Shown here: positions 16,913 through 26,506 of the stretch, piece by piece
Numbering within the stretch: position 1 is the first letter of the stretch
Layout: every line of letters starts with the position of its first letter
NCBI RefSeq assembly: GCF_030380815.1
Contig: NZ_JAUDUY010000008.1
Coordinates: 29,607-93,606, forward strand
Reading direction: 5' to 3'
Length of the DNA: 64,000 nucleotides
DNA from: Robiginitalea aurantiaca
Lineage (GTDB): Bacteria; Bacteroidota; Bacteroidia; Flavobacteriales; Flavobacteriaceae
Made by a program: the position numbers and the translations under genes
Notes under the pieces: generated by a model
Database searches by the model: none
Told to the model about the DNA's origin: nothing
Seen by the model: only the letters and a program-made list of their open reading frames with translations

Positions 16913-18658
16913 TCACTCTAAACGGTATACAGGGTACTGCAAATGGGCGGGTTCATAATTAGGGCTCTGTTTAAAGAGCCAGTCCAATTGCCTGTAGGAA
17001 CTGCCCGCAAAATCCGGGTCCCCCTGCTTTTTTGCTTCAAACTGCGCCCTGAGTTCCGCATTATCCCGGAGCATTTCAGCAGCCGTATCTTCAAAGACAT
17101 AGGGCGAAAAGCCTTCTTTCTGCTGCAGAACCGTATCGAAAAAATTCCAGCTAAAGAAAGAATCCGGAAGTTCGGGTTCCAGGGCTTCCAGCACATACCG
17201 TACGCCCTCCTGATGGGTCGGAATCCAGAGATCTCCTTTTTTAAATTCCCGTGTTTCTGATTGCGCACTTACGCGTGTTTGGTAATGCGGATAATGGCCT
17301 TCATAGGGGCGGGTGTATGTTGCAAAATCTTCTATCCGGTAACTTGTCACCTTAAGGGAACTGTCAGAGGCGAACTCACGGTAGGTAATGCCGTTCCAAT
17401 CAAGCCTTTCGCGAACCCGTTCCCAGCTGCCGGGAAGGATATACGCCCTGGGAATGCGAATTGAATCCCGGGATCTGAACTTATTGTAATAGGGAATTTG
17501 AGGTGTTACGGGCTTTTGTCTGTTGTACTGAAGCCTGGAGTGTCCCGTAACCTGACTTGTTACCGTATCCGCCTGGTATCCCTGGAAGTCCAGGACTTCG
17601 AAAGCGGTGGAGTCCACCTCCCATCCAAAGGGATAATAGGCTCCGGGCAGAAATGCCTCTGGGGCCTCTTCCTTAAACCTTTTTAGGGCATCTTTATGGG
17701 TTTCTGCCAGTGCCAGTAAACTAAGCATTAAATCATAAGTTCCCGCCACCCTGGAGGGATACGACTTCAGCATGTGGGTCTCGACCATGAGCCCAGGGGT
17801 ATTCCAAAGTGAGGCGTAACCCGTGGAATATCGGGGGTAGTCCATGAATTGAGAGAAACCGCCATCAGGGGGACGGTTAAATACATTGACGTAGGGGGTA
17901 ATATCCCAGTCTCTTGCCTCAAGGGCCTTTTCAAGCCCGGGCCGGAGCGTTTTATTCACAAAATAGCCCGGGGCTCCACCCAGCTTATTGTGTTGGGTAA
18001 ACAAATGGGTTAGGGTATACTGGTAGTCAGCTCCATTGCTTACATGAGTATCCAGAAACAAATGCGGGCGAACGAGTCTGAAAATAGCGGCAAAGGTGCG
18101 GGCATTGTGCGTATCCATTTTCAGGAAATCCCGGTTGAGGTCGTAATTCCTCGCATTGCCCCTGAAACCATATGATTCCGGACCATTCTGGTTGGCGCGG
18201 GTCGTCGAATTCCGGTTTAAGGCCCCACCGATATTATAGATGGGAATCGCACTAACGACTACATTCTCAGAGGTCGCTACGGCCCCACTGGCTAAATCCC
18301 GCATGAGCGCACTGGTGGCGTCAATTCCGTCCGGTTCCCCAGGATGAATTCCGTTTAGAATGAGCAACATTACTTTATCCCTGCTGAGTTTTTGGAAGTC
18401 GAAGCCTCCATCGGGGTTATAGGTAACCAGGTGCAATGGCACTCCACTATCCGTTTCACCGATGGTCTGTAAATTGATCTGAGGATATTCCCGGGCCAAT
18501 TCCCGATAGAAGGATATCAGTTCCTCATAAGTAGCTGTCGTATTTCCGTCCCCTTTTTCAAAAGGGGTCTTAATTTCCGCGCTGGAATTCTTGGGATCCG
18601 CCTCGCAGGAGACCGAAAAGATCAAAAACAACAAAGCAAGGGGTACAAAAGAACGCAT
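16913..18658 (-). CDS. M14 family zinc carboxypeptidase-like lipoprotein
   Basis: 581 residues. The N-terminus is a lipoprotein signal peptide with Cys18 (IFSVSC), so the enzyme is probably anchored to the outer membrane. The M14 peptidase domain shows the zinc pair H105/E108 in NGIHPGEPDG, the substrate-binding NYDLNRDFLKMD segment, the third ligand in LFLDTHVSNGADYQY, and VETHMLKSYPSRV. The C-terminal ~250 residues form an extra domain of unknown fold. Likely extracellular peptide or amino-acid-conjugate degradation. Downstream of coaD by 55 bp on the same strand. Confidence 0.86.
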   Translation of the reverse strand: MRSFVPLALLFLIFSVSCEADPKNSSAEIKTPFEKGDGNTTATYEELISFYRELAREYPQINLQTIGETDSGVPLHLVTYNPDGGFDFQKLSRDKVMLLILNGIHPGEPDGIDATSALMRDLASGAVATSENVVVSAIPIYNIGGALNRNSTTRANQNGPESYGFRGNARNYDLNRDFLKMDTHNARTFAAIFRLVRPHLFLDTHVSNGADYQYTLTHLFTQHNKLGGAPGYFVNKTLRPGLEKALEARDWDITPYVNVFNRPPDGGFSQFMDYPRYSTGYASLWNTPGLMVETHMLKSYPSRVAGTYDLMLSLLALAETHKDALKRFKEEAPEAFLPGAYYPFGWEVDSTAFEVLDFQGYQADTVTSQVTGHSRLQYNRQKPVTPQIPYYNKFRSRDSIRIPRAYILPGSWERVRERLDWNGITYREFASDSSLKVTSYRIEDFATYTRPYEGHYPHYQTRVSAQSETREFKKGDLWIPTHQEGVRYVLEALEPELPDSFFSWNFFDTVLQQKEGFSPYVFEDTAAEMLRDNAELRAQFEAKKQGDPDFAGSSYRQLDWLFKQSPNYEPAHLQYPVYRLE

Positions 18659-18713
18659 ATAGATGGAATCTTTTAAATTCTGTTCCGGGCGAATCTGGTC
18701 CTGGGATTGAAGT

Positions 18714-19166
18714 TTAGAAGCGCACCGTATCGGGTACCAGACCGGTGTAATCCCCGCCGTTCCGAATCACATCCCGAACAATTGATGAACTGATGTACGA
18801 TTTTCCGGAGGAGGTGAGTAAAAATACAGTTTCGATCTCGGAGAGTTTGCGGTTGGTATGTGCGATGGCTTTTTCAAACTCGAAATCCGCTGGATTTCGA
18901 AGCCCTCTCAGGATAAAATCCGCCTTGACTTTCCGGCAGTAATCAACAGTAAGGCCGCTGTAAGCTGCCACGCGGATTCGCGGTTCGTCTTCAAATGCCT
19001 TTTCGATAAAACCCATGCGTTGCTCCATGGTAAACATATAGGCCTTGTCGGCGTTTTCACCGATGGCAATGATTAACTCATCAAAGAGGGAAATACCCCG
19101 TTTGATGATGTCGTAATGGCCCAGGGTGATCGGATCAAATGAACCTGGAAAAATCGCGCGTTTCAT
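18714..19166 (-). CDS. coaD: pantetheine-phosphate adenylyltransferase
   Basis: 150 residues from MKRAIFPGSFDP; the open frame extends nine codons further but these do not fit the family. Fourth step of coenzyme A synthesis (4'-phosphopantetheine + ATP to dephospho-CoA). The nucleotidyltransferase motifs are present: FPGSFDPITLGHYDII (HxGH-type TLGH) and the C-terminal SSIVRDVIRNGGD (ISS loop). RGLRNPADFEFE is the pantetheine-binding segment. 33 bp after ddl on the same strand. Confidence 0.96.
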   Translation of the reverse strand: MKRAIFPGSFDPITLGHYDIIKRGISLFDELIIAIGENADKAYMFTMEQRMGFIEKAFEDEPRIRVAAYSGLTVDYCRKVKADFILRGLRNPADFEFEKAIAHTNRKLSEIETVFLLTSSGKSYISSSIVRDVIRNGGDYTGLVPDTVRF

Positions 19167-19199
19167 ACTGTCGTATTTAGTTGCTGTCTGCAATGCGTT

Positions 19200-20177
19200 T
19201 TAGTCCTCAAGGGCCTGTTGAATCGAACTTTCAAAAAGGTCTGAAACCGATATTCCAGCGGCTTTAGCCTGCTGAGGCAACAAGCTGGCGCCCGTGAGTC
19301 CGGGGGTCGTATTCATTTCGAGAAAATGGGGGATTCCATCAACAAGAATGAATTCACTTCGACTGAAACCTTTCATTTTTAAAGTTTCATAGATAAATCG
19401 GGCAGTATCAGCCACCCTATCTCTTGTGGTATCGTCAATTCGCGCGGGGGTGATCTCCCGGGATTGGCCTTCGTACTTGGCCTTGTAGTCAAAGAAGTCC
19501 CCATCCGGAATAATCTCCGTCATGGGTAACACCCGAACCTCTCCTTTATACCGGATGACTCCTACGGAGACTTCGGTACCCCTGAGGGCCGATTCTATAA
19601 GGATTTCATCATCTTCCCTGAAAGCAGCATCCAACGCCCCCCTTAGTTCTCCCGGCTCCTTGACGAGGGTCACCCCGAAACTACTCCCGGCCCGGTTCGC
19701 TTTAACAAAGCACGGAAGTCCAACCCGGGCAAAAATTTCATCCGGACGGACCTCCTGGCCTCGGTCCAGAAGATAGGATTGAGCACAGTGGATTCCCCTG
19801 GGTTTGAGGACGCTTAATAGATCGCGTTTATTAAAGGTTAGTGCAGCCTGATAAAATCCACATGAGGTATATGGTATTTCAAGCAGGTCCAGATATGCCT
19901 GCAGCAGTCCGTCCTCTCCGGGAGTTCCGTGAATGGCGTTAAAAACACAGTCAAATAAAACCTGGGTGCCTTGAATTTCGGCACTAAAATTATCCCGATT
20001 TACAGGGAATTCTGCGTCCTGATCATCCAGAAGGACCCATTTTTCCTTTTGAATAAGAATCCGGTATGGCGTATACTTCTCCCGATCCAGGGATTCATAG
20101 ACCATATTCCCACTCTGGATGGAGATGTCGTATTCGCTGGAATACCCACCCATCACTATTGCGATATTTTTTTTCAT
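19200..20177 (-). CDS. ddl: D-alanine--D-alanine ligase
   Basis: 325 residues from MKKNIAIVMGGYSSEYDIS; an upstream in-frame ATG adds 21 unlikely residues. Cytoplasmic ATP-grasp enzyme producing the D-Ala-D-Ala dipeptide for peptidoglycan. Seen: the N-terminal GGYSSEYDIS loop, the ATP-binding core CFVKANRAGSSFGVT, and the C-terminal catalytic loop FLEMNTTPGLTGASLLPQQA. Family members with Tyr or Phe at the D-Ala site differ in vancomycin response; this was not resolved here. Divergent from the PASTA gene; first of ddl-coaD-M14. Confidence 0.96.
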   Translation of the reverse strand: MKKNIAIVMGGYSSEYDISIQSGNMVYESLDREKYTPYRILIQKEKWVLLDDQDAEFPVNRDNFSAEIQGTQVLFDCVFNAIHGTPGEDGLLQAYLDLLEIPYTSCGFYQAALTFNKRDLLSVLKPRGIHCAQSYLLDRGQEVRPDEIFARVGLPCFVKANRAGSSFGVTLVKEPGELRGALDAAFREDDEILIESALRGTEVSVGVIRYKGEVRVLPMTEIIPDGDFFDYKAKYEGQSREITPARIDDTTRDRVADTARFIYETLKMKGFSRSEFILVDGIPHFLEMNTTPGLTGASLLPQQAKAAGISVSDLFESSIQQALED

Positions 20178-20250
20178 TCGGTCGTTGGGGAGATCGGTAT
20201 GGCGCTGTGATATCCCCCCACCAAAATAAATAAAAAACACGGGGGTTTCC

Positions 20251-20258
20251 TATCTTTG
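20251..20258 (+). promoter_or_regulatory. -7 element of the PASTA-rluD operon
   Basis: TATCTTTG matches TAnnTTTG and is 19 nt before the ATG at 20278. No -33 TTTG. Confidence 0.5.
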
Positions 20259-20277
20259 TCGCCACAACCCATTTCTA

Positions 20278-20868
20278 ATGCGAAACTTTCTGAGTTTTTT
20301 GACCTCTAAAACCTTTCTGATTCAGCTGGGGATTGCCCTGGCCGTTTCAGTAGTTCTGGTCTTCCTTTCCATGCAATGGCTGAAGAGTACGACACACCAC
20401 GGAGAATTTGTTCAGGTTCCGGACCTCGGCAAAAAGTCGGTAACCGAAATGCGGGAGGCCCTGGCTACCTTGGATTTGAGGTATGAGGTCGTGGATTCTG
20501 CGAATTTTGACCCCCAATACCCCCGTTTTTCGATTATTGAACAAAATCCTCCGGCGGGCAGCAAGGTTAAAAAGAATCGAAAAATCTACGTTACTGTAAA
20601 TCCTTCGGGATATAAGAAAGTAACGGTGCCGGATATTGTACAGGTCACCCGCCGCAATGCCACTTCCATGCTCAGAGCCGTTGGACTGGATGTAGATGAG
20701 GTCACCTATATTGATGAGCTGGGAAAAGATATGGTGTACCGCATCCGGTTTGAGGGCAAGTACATCAAACCAGGGGACAAACTCCCCAGGACCTCGGGCA
20801 TCGAGTTGATTTGCGGGAATGGGACTGTGCCTGAAAAAGCCCGAATCAAAGCCCAAAACGAGGAATGA
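20278..20868 (+). CDS. PASTA domain-containing membrane protein
   Basis: 196 residues: short cytoplasmic N-terminus, one transmembrane helix (about 14-36), then two extracytoplasmic PASTA domains (about 42-112, VPDLGKKSVTEMREAL; about 113-185, VPDIVQVTRRNATSML). PASTA domains bind peptidoglycan or muropeptides in kinases and penicillin-binding proteins; here no enzymatic domain is attached. Divergent from ddl, so a role in wall sensing or assembly fits, but this is inference. Its stop overlaps the next start (ATGA). Confidence 0.9.
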   Translation: MRNFLSFLTSKTFLIQLGIALAVSVVLVFLSMQWLKSTTHHGEFVQVPDLGKKSVTEMREALATLDLRYEVVDSANFDPQYPRFSIIEQNPPAGSKVKKNRKIYVTVNPSGYKKVTVPDIVQVTRRNATSMLRAVGLDVDEVTYIDELGKDMVYRIRFEGKYIKPGDKLPRTSGIELICGNGTVPEKARIKAQNEE

Positions 20869-21902
20869 TTCCAGATACCCAAGGTGAGGAGCATCCTGAA
20901 GAAGCGGAACTCTTTGAACACCATAGTTTTGAAGCAGCCTCAGGTCAGGAGCCGTTGCGTATAGACAAATACCTGATGAACCTGATCCGGAATGCCACAC
21001 GCAATAAGATTCAGCAAGCGGCAAGGGATGGAAATATCAGGGTAAACGATCGGGTGGTTAAGCAAAATTACCGGGTAAAGGCGGGCGATGTTGTCAAAGT
21101 ACTTTTTGAACACCCCCCTTATGAGCACCTCATCAAACCCGAGGCGATTCCACTGGATATTGTTTACGAGGATGACGCGCTAATGGTGATCAATAAGCCG
21201 GCCGGGATGGTGGTCCACCCCGGACACGGGAATTATTCCGGTACCCTGGTCAATGCCCTGGCATACCACATGGAAGATCTTCCGCTGAATTCAGATAACC
21301 GGCCCGGACTGGTGCATCGGATCGACAAGGATACTTCCGGACTTCTCGTGGTAGCCAAAACCTCTCAGGCAATGGCGAATCTGGCCAGGCAATTTTACGA
21401 TAAGACTACTGAAAGGGAATATATCGCCCTGGTTTGGGGGAATGTTGAGGAGGATCGCGGCAGTATTGAGGGAGCCATTGGCAGGAATCCGAAGAACAGG
21501 TTGCAGATGCAGGTTTTTCCCGATGGTGAACAGGGGAAGGAAGCAAAAACGAACTATGAGGTCCTGGAGCGATTCCGGTACGTAACCCTGGTTTCCTGTC
21601 GTCTGGAAACAGGACGCACCCACCAGATTCGCGTACACATGAAATACCTGGGACACCCTCTTTTTAATGATGCCCGCTATGGGGGAGACCGAATACTCAA
21701 GGGAACCACCTTTAGTAAATACCGCCAATTTGTCGAAAATGCCTTTGCCATGTTGCCCCGTCAGGCGCTGCACGCGCATACCCTTGGTTTTACGCATCCG
21801 GAAACCGGAAAGTGGATGGCCTTTAAGTCCGACCTGCCTGAGGACATGAGCGCATGTATTTCGAAATGGCAGCATTATACACGCCATGTCGGGGACGAAT
21901 AA
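20865..21902 (+). CDS. rluD: RluA/RluD family pseudouridine synthase
   Basis: 345 residues, with a roughly 25-residue acidic N-terminal extension. An S4 RNA-binding domain (about 28-90: RIDKYLMNLIRNATRNKIQQAARDG) precedes the catalytic domain. The active-site motif is GLVHRIDKDTSGLLV with the catalytic Asp after HRI; RTHQIRVHMKYLGHPLFND closes the fold. Probably modifies 23S rRNA (RluD-type sites), but the exact target is not proven. Translationally coupled to the PASTA gene by a 4-bp overlap. Confidence 0.93.
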   Translation: MIPDTQGEEHPEEAELFEHHSFEAASGQEPLRIDKYLMNLIRNATRNKIQQAARDGNIRVNDRVVKQNYRVKAGDVVKVLFEHPPYEHLIKPEAIPLDIVYEDDALMVINKPAGMVVHPGHGNYSGTLVNALAYHMEDLPLNSDNRPGLVHRIDKDTSGLLVVAKTSQAMANLARQFYDKTTEREYIALVWGNVEEDRGSIEGAIGRNPKNRLQMQVFPDGEQGKEAKTNYEVLERFRYVTLVSCRLETGRTHQIRVHMKYLGHPLFNDARYGGDRILKGTTFSKYRQFVENAFAMLPRQALHAHTLGFTHPETGKWMAFKSDLPEDMSACISKWQHYTRHVGDE

Positions 21903-22002
21903 GAAGGATTGATAGGGCTATAAAAAAGTCCATTGGAATATCGGACTTCCAGTCTTTTTTGAGTTGTATTTTCGTTTCTGTAAATGTTTTGAGCTCCCAC
22001 TT

Positions 22003-22764
22003 ATGAAAATTGTCATTTCCCCTGCAAAATCACTGGATTTTGAATCGCCCCTTCCTACGGAGCAGTATTCCGAACCTGTTTTTCTGGAGCAGGCCGAAAA
22101 AATCAATAAAGTACTCGCGAAGAAGAAACCCAAATCGCTTTCGGATCTCATGGGAATTTCAGCCCAGCTTGCTGAACTGAACTGGGAAAGGAATCAAAAT
22201 TTTTCAATCCCGTTTACGCCCGACAATGCACGTCCTGCGGTTTTTGCATTCAACGGTGATGTCTACCAGGGCCTGGATGCCTACTCCCTCAATGCGGATC
22301 AATTAGACGGCCTGCAGAATACGCTGAGAATCCTATCCGGACTCTATGGGGTGCTGCGCCCCCTGGACCTGATCCAGCCTTATCGCCTGGAGATGGGGAC
22401 CAAACTCAAAATAGGTCGTAAGAAGAACCTTTACGATTTCTGGAAGGACGATATCACAAAACGGATCAATGCCGAACTCAAAGAAGGGGAGTTGTTTGTA
22501 AATCTCGCGAGTAACGAGTACTACAGCGCCATAGACTCCAGGGCGCTCAAAGTACCTGTAATTACCCCGATCTTTAAAGACTGGAGTAAGGACAAATTAA
22601 AAGTCATCAGTTTTTTCGCCAAAAAGGCCCGGGGATCCATGGTGCGCTACATTTTGGATCATAATGTAGAGACGCTGGATCAGATCAGGAGTTTTGACTC
22701 CGAAGGGTACCAGTTCAGTCCACAGCATACCCTTAAGGAATCAGAACCTGTTTTTGTGCGGTAA
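22003..22764 (+). CDS. yaaA: YaaA family (DUF328) peroxide-stress protein
   Basis: 253 residues from MKIVISPAKSLDFESPL; thirteen upstream codons in the frame do not fit. All family blocks are visible: ISPAKSLDF, AVFAFNGDVYQGLDAYSLN, LRILSGLYGVLRPLDLIQPYRLEMG, and VNLASNEYYSAID. In E. coli YaaA lowers free iron and protects DNA from peroxide; the fold is a DNA-binding one. Same role is inferred. A probable terminator follows at 22798-22834. Confidence 0.93.
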   Translation: MKIVISPAKSLDFESPLPTEQYSEPVFLEQAEKINKVLAKKKPKSLSDLMGISAQLAELNWERNQNFSIPFTPDNARPAVFAFNGDVYQGLDAYSLNADQLDGLQNTLRILSGLYGVLRPLDLIQPYRLEMGTKLKIGRKKNLYDFWKDDITKRINAELKEGELFVNLASNEYYSAIDSRALKVPVITPIFKDWSKDKLKVISFFAKKARGSMVRYILDHNVETLDQIRSFDSEGYQFSPQHTLKESEPVFVR

Positions 22765-22797
22765 TTCCTTTGGCGCTGCTCTAGTTGGTTAAGTACC

Positions 22798-22834
22798 GGG
22801 CATCAGGATTTCCCCTTGATGCCGATTTTCTCTT
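22798..22834 (+). terminator. probable intrinsic terminator after yaaA
   Basis: GGCATCA (22799-22805) pairs with TGATGCC (22817-22823), loop of 11 nt containing partly pairing GG/CC, then a T/C-rich tract. Moderately convincing. Confidence 0.5.
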
Positions 22835-23012
22835 CAACCGGGGTTCTTTTACGAATTTTGCGAGGTCGCCGTACCCCGTAAGTCTTGTTTGCTATTTTAC
22901 CCCTTTTCGATTTTTTATCTCCTTTTCCCATTGGCCCTTATTGGTATCCTAAAATACGAATTCTCACGGGCATTCGTGCAGCATACCCGGGTTTATATTA
23001 AGGGAAATCAAG

Positions 23013-23020
23013 TATTTTTG
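23013..23020 (+). promoter_or_regulatory. -7 element that fixes the start of the glycosylase gene
   Basis: TATTTTTG lies 18 nt before the ATG at 23039 but inside the N-terminal extension of the longer open frame starting at 22889. It therefore favours the shorter protein. Confidence 0.5.
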
Positions 23021-23038
23021 AGTCAGTCCAGACATCTT

Positions 23039-23713
23039 ATGCGGCCCTTCCAACACGTTCATCCCTATCCTCCGTTTCTTTTTGAAGCGGCCACAAAGTG
23101 GATCGTGGGTACGCTTCCACCGCCTCGCTTTACCCAGGGAATCCTGAGGCCACTGGATGTCGACTTTTGTTACGGAAGCAGGGATGGTCAGTTATGGCCA
23201 ATACTCAACCGTATTTTCAGCCTCGACTTACCTTTTGAAACCAGTATCAGGGCCATTGAGGCCCGCAAGCGGTTCCTTCGTGAAAGGGGCATTGGTATTT
23301 GCGATATTGTAGATCGGGCGGAACGGGAAGCTATAAATGCGTCGGACCTGGGATTGCAGAATATTCAATTGAGGGATTTGCTCGGAATGCTCCGGAAATT
23401 TCCCAAAGTAACCCAACTCCTGTTCACCGGGGGGAACAGCAAAAATGGCCCGGAATATCTTTTCCGAAAACTTCTGAAGGAAAACGGCCTGCGACTGGAA
23501 TTGGTTTCAGATGCCGTACCCAGGATACACCAATTCCCGTTGCCCGGTGCAGAATCCGCGGATCGGATTATTACAACAGTTTCCCTTACGGCGCCCTCAG
23601 GCTCGGCCAATCGGGCCGTGGGAAGTATTCCTGAGTATAAGGCGCGGAAAGCCAAAGATCCGGGTTATACCGTTATGGATTTCAGGGTGGAACAGTATCG
23701 GGAGTTTTTCTGA
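23039..23713 (+). CDS. uracil-DNA glycosylase superfamily protein
   Basis: 224 residues from MRPFQHVHPYPPF. It resembles the Mug/UDG-superfamily branch common in Bacteroidota: WIVGTLPPPRFTQ, DVDFCYGSRDGQLWPIL (the catalytic/binding first motif) and later LLFTGGNSKNG. It would recognise U or mismatched bases in DNA for base excision repair; substrate and catalytic residue are not certain. Upstream, 22765-23038 contains the yaaA terminator and this gene's -7 box. Confidence 0.78.
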   Translation: MRPFQHVHPYPPFLFEAATKWIVGTLPPPRFTQGILRPLDVDFCYGSRDGQLWPILNRIFSLDLPFETSIRAIEARKRFLRERGIGICDIVDRAEREAINASDLGLQNIQLRDLLGMLRKFPKVTQLLFTGGNSKNGPEYLFRKLLKENGLRLELVSDAVPRIHQFPLPGAESADRIITTVSLTAPSGSANRAVGSIPEYKARKAKDPGYTVMDFRVEQYREFF

Positions 23714-23905
23714 GAATCAGGACAGGTTAGATTGATGTAGTGGTGCCGTCAAAGGGTTCTGTATCCTTGTTGGTTTTATCCCCGGATTCGCCATATTTTG
23801 TGATAAGTCGTCGAAAACGATGTTTAAAAGTGTACTTATACCGATCTTTAGGGTGCGCCGCGGGTTATGCGTCCTTGGATCCACAGCCTTAAAACCAAAA
23901 AAAAT

Positions 23906-26452
23906 ATGAGCCAGACCGAAAGACTGAAGGAATTCCAGAAATCCGTACGGAACAGTTTTAATGTCTACAACAGTCTTTTGTTGAACCTTCCCTATACCGA
24001 GGGAGATGATATCGGAATTCTCATTCCATTTCTCTATAAGGAGAGTGAAGCAGGGCTGCAGGCAGGGATAAACCCTTCTGACATCCTGCAATCCTTTTTT
24101 GACAGGTACACAACTGCCGACACGGAGCAAAGGCGTATTGACCTGATGTTTCGGATTATACAATACGTAGAACGACAGGTGGTGCTTTACGACAGTGTGG
24201 AGGATGCGGCTTTTCCGCGTCTGCACCGACATAGCGATTCTCCCGTGATCCGCGACTTTATGCAAGTAGCCCGGAGAAAGGACAGATGGGCCGAGATCAC
24301 CGGGAAGCTCAATACATTCAGTGCCCGAATCGTACTCACAGCCCACCCCACGCAATTCTACACCCCGGCTGTATTGGATATTATTTCAGAGTTGCGTTCG
24401 CTCATCCTGAAGAACAAGATAGATGAAATCGACCTGACCTTGCAGCAACTCGGGCTCACCTCACTGATAAACCGGGAGAAGCCCACCCCTTTGGACGAAG
24501 CGAAAAACATCATCTATATCCTCAGGCATATTTATTACGATGCCGCCGGGGATTTTTACAGCCATATTAAATCCAGTATCGGAAACCCGGACTTCAACAA
24601 CCCCGACATCATCAAGCTCGGATTCTGGCCCGGAGGGGACCGGGACGGAAACCCCTTTGTTACGGCTTCAATTACCATGGCTGTTGCCGATGAACTTCGC
24701 ACTACGTTGATGAAATGTTACAACGCAGACATCAAAGAATTACAGAAAAAACTTTCTTTCAGGGAGGTGCAGGGGCCTCTGGAGGCGCTCCGAAAGCGCA
24801 TTTATGTGGCGATGTTCGATACCGAAAAAGCCATTTCCTTCGAGCAGATTATCGAACCCCTTCTCGAAATACGCCAGACGATTACCAGGCATTACCACGG
24901 TTTGTACCTGAGGGAACTCACCGCGTTTACAGATAAGGTCAGGCTGTTCCGTACCCATTTTGCCAACCTGGATATCCGCCAGGACCACAGGGTCCACAAA
25001 AGTGTCGTGGAAGCCGTGCTGAAACACCAAGGGTACATCCGGGAATCCCTGGATGAGCTTTCAGAGGACAGGCTTATCGCCCTTTTGAGCGAGGAATCCG
25101 TGGCGGTCGACCCCGCTGACTTTACCGATCCGGTCATACAGGATACGCTACGCAATATTACACAACTCCCGGAGATCCAGAGAAAAAACGGGGAAGCGGG
25201 CTGTAACCGCTATATCATCAGCAACTCGGAAGATAAGTTTTCGGTGCTGTTTGTCTATGGCCTGTTTCGTTGGTGTGGCTGGGAAGGGCGTAAAATCAGT
25301 TTCGACATTGTCCCCCTTTTCGAAACCATGAAGGGTATGGACACTTCCATTGCCGTCATGCAATCCCTCTTTGATCTTTCGTTCTACCGAGCGCATATCA
25401 ATTCCCGAAAGAACCGGCAAACCATCATGCTTGGCTTTTCAGACGGTACAAAAGACGGGGGTTACCTGAAAGCAAACTGGTCTATTTTCAAAACAAAAGA
25501 ACACCTCTCCGAGGTATGTTCCAAAAATGGAGTACAGGCGGTTTTCTTCGACGGCCGGGGGGGGCCTCCCGCAAGGGGAGGGGGAAAAACCCACAGGTTT
25601 TACGCCGCACAGACAACTGAGATTGCCAATGAAGAAATACAGCTCACCGTACAGGGTCAAACGATCACAAGTACTTTCGGAACCCGGGAGCAATTTCTGC
25701 ATAACAGCGAACAATTACTCACTGCAGGCCTGTCTAATTCCCTTTACGGGGAGGACAATGCGATTGACCCTTCCCAGCGCGATTTGATCGAAACCCTTTC
25801 GGAACTGAGCTATAGTAAATACAACGAATTGAAACACCATGAGATGTTCATTCCCTATCTGGAAGAACGCAGTACGTTGCGGTTTTACAAAAAAGCGAAT
25901 ATCGGCAGCAGGCCAGGGAAGCGCGGGAACAAGGCCAAACTGGAACTTACAGACCTCCGTGCCATTTCCTTTGTGGGTTCCTGGAGCCAGCTCAAGCAGA
26001 ATGTCCCGGGGTATTTCGGAATCGGAACAGCCCTGAAAAAAGTCAAAGATGAGGGAAGGATAGCTGAATTGAAAGCCCTGTTCAGCGATGTGGCATTTTT
26101 CAGAGCCTTGATGCAAAACAGTATGATGTCCCTGACCAAGTCCTATTTTGAGTTAACCGCCTATATGGAAAAGGATCCTAAGTTTGGCCCTTTCTGGAAG
26201 ATACTCAGGGATGAGTACCTGCTTTCAAAACAAATGCTACTGGAAATTTCCGGGTATACCGAATTAATGCAGGACGAACTCCTTTCGCGTGAATCCATTC
26301 GGATTCGCGAACAGATCGTACTCCCATTACTGGTGATACAGCAATCGGCATTGCAAAAATTCAATGATGCCTCCGGGAATCGGGAACTCTATGAGAAAAT
26401 TGTGACCCGGTCTTTATACGGGAATATCAACGCAAGCAGAAATTCTGCCTGA
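23906..26452 (+). CDS. ppc: phosphoenolpyruvate carboxylase
   Basis: 848 residues from MSQTERLKEFQKSV; thirteen in-frame upstream codons are unlikely. It carboxylates PEP to oxaloacetate, refilling the TCA cycle. Conserved sites: catalytic-His region VLTAHPTQFYTPAV, GFWPGGDRDGNPFV, the mobile-loop region FFDGRGGPPARGGGKTHRFY, RAISFVGSWSQLKQNVPGYFGIG near the C-terminus. The Gly-loop region is encoded by an extreme G-run (about 25555-25586). The C-terminus ends ARNSA rather than the usual NTG, so the end differs from the canonical form. Monocistronic. Confidence 0.95.
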   Translation: MSQTERLKEFQKSVRNSFNVYNSLLLNLPYTEGDDIGILIPFLYKESEAGLQAGINPSDILQSFFDRYTTADTEQRRIDLMFRIIQYVERQVVLYDSVEDAAFPRLHRHSDSPVIRDFMQVARRKDRWAEITGKLNTFSARIVLTAHPTQFYTPAVLDIISELRSLILKNKIDEIDLTLQQLGLTSLINREKPTPLDEAKNIIYILRHIYYDAAGDFYSHIKSSIGNPDFNNPDIIKLGFWPGGDRDGNPFVTASITMAVADELRTTLMKCYNADIKELQKKLSFREVQGPLEALRKRIYVAMFDTEKAISFEQIIEPLLEIRQTITRHYHGLYLRELTAFTDKVRLFRTHFANLDIRQDHRVHKSVVEAVLKHQGYIRESLDELSEDRLIALLSEESVAVDPADFTDPVIQDTLRNITQLPEIQRKNGEAGCNRYIISNSEDKFSVLFVYGLFRWCGWEGRKISFDIVPLFETMKGMDTSIAVMQSLFDLSFYRAHINSRKNRQTIMLGFSDGTKDGGYLKANWSIFKTKEHLSEVCSKNGVQAVFFDGRGGPPARGGGKTHRFYAAQTTEIANEEIQLTVQGQTITSTFGTREQFLHNSEQLLTAGLSNSLYGEDNAIDPSQRDLIETLSELSYSKYNELKHHEMFIPYLEERSTLRFYKKANIGSRPGKRGNKAKLELTDLRAISFVGSWSQLKQNVPGYFGIGTALKKVKDEGRIAELKALFSDVAFFRALMQNSMMSLTKSYFELTAYMEKDPKFGPFWKILRDEYLLSKQMLLEISGYTELMQDELLSRESIRIREQIVLPLLVIQQSALQKFNDASGNRELYEKIVTRSLYGNINASRNSA

Positions 26453-26506
26453 AAAAGACCTTCTCCGGGCAAAGTGTTTTCAAGATTGCAATCACCATTC
26501 CAGGTC

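Noticed and set aside
22889..23038. Hydrophobic N-terminal extension of the DNA glycosylase frame
   Set aside because: It would make a DNA repair enzyme membrane-anchored, and a -7 promoter box lies inside it; the ATG at 23039 fits better.
23717..24355. 212-codon minus-strand open frame over the start of ppc
   Set aside because: Shadow of ppc; no family resemblance and no promoter.
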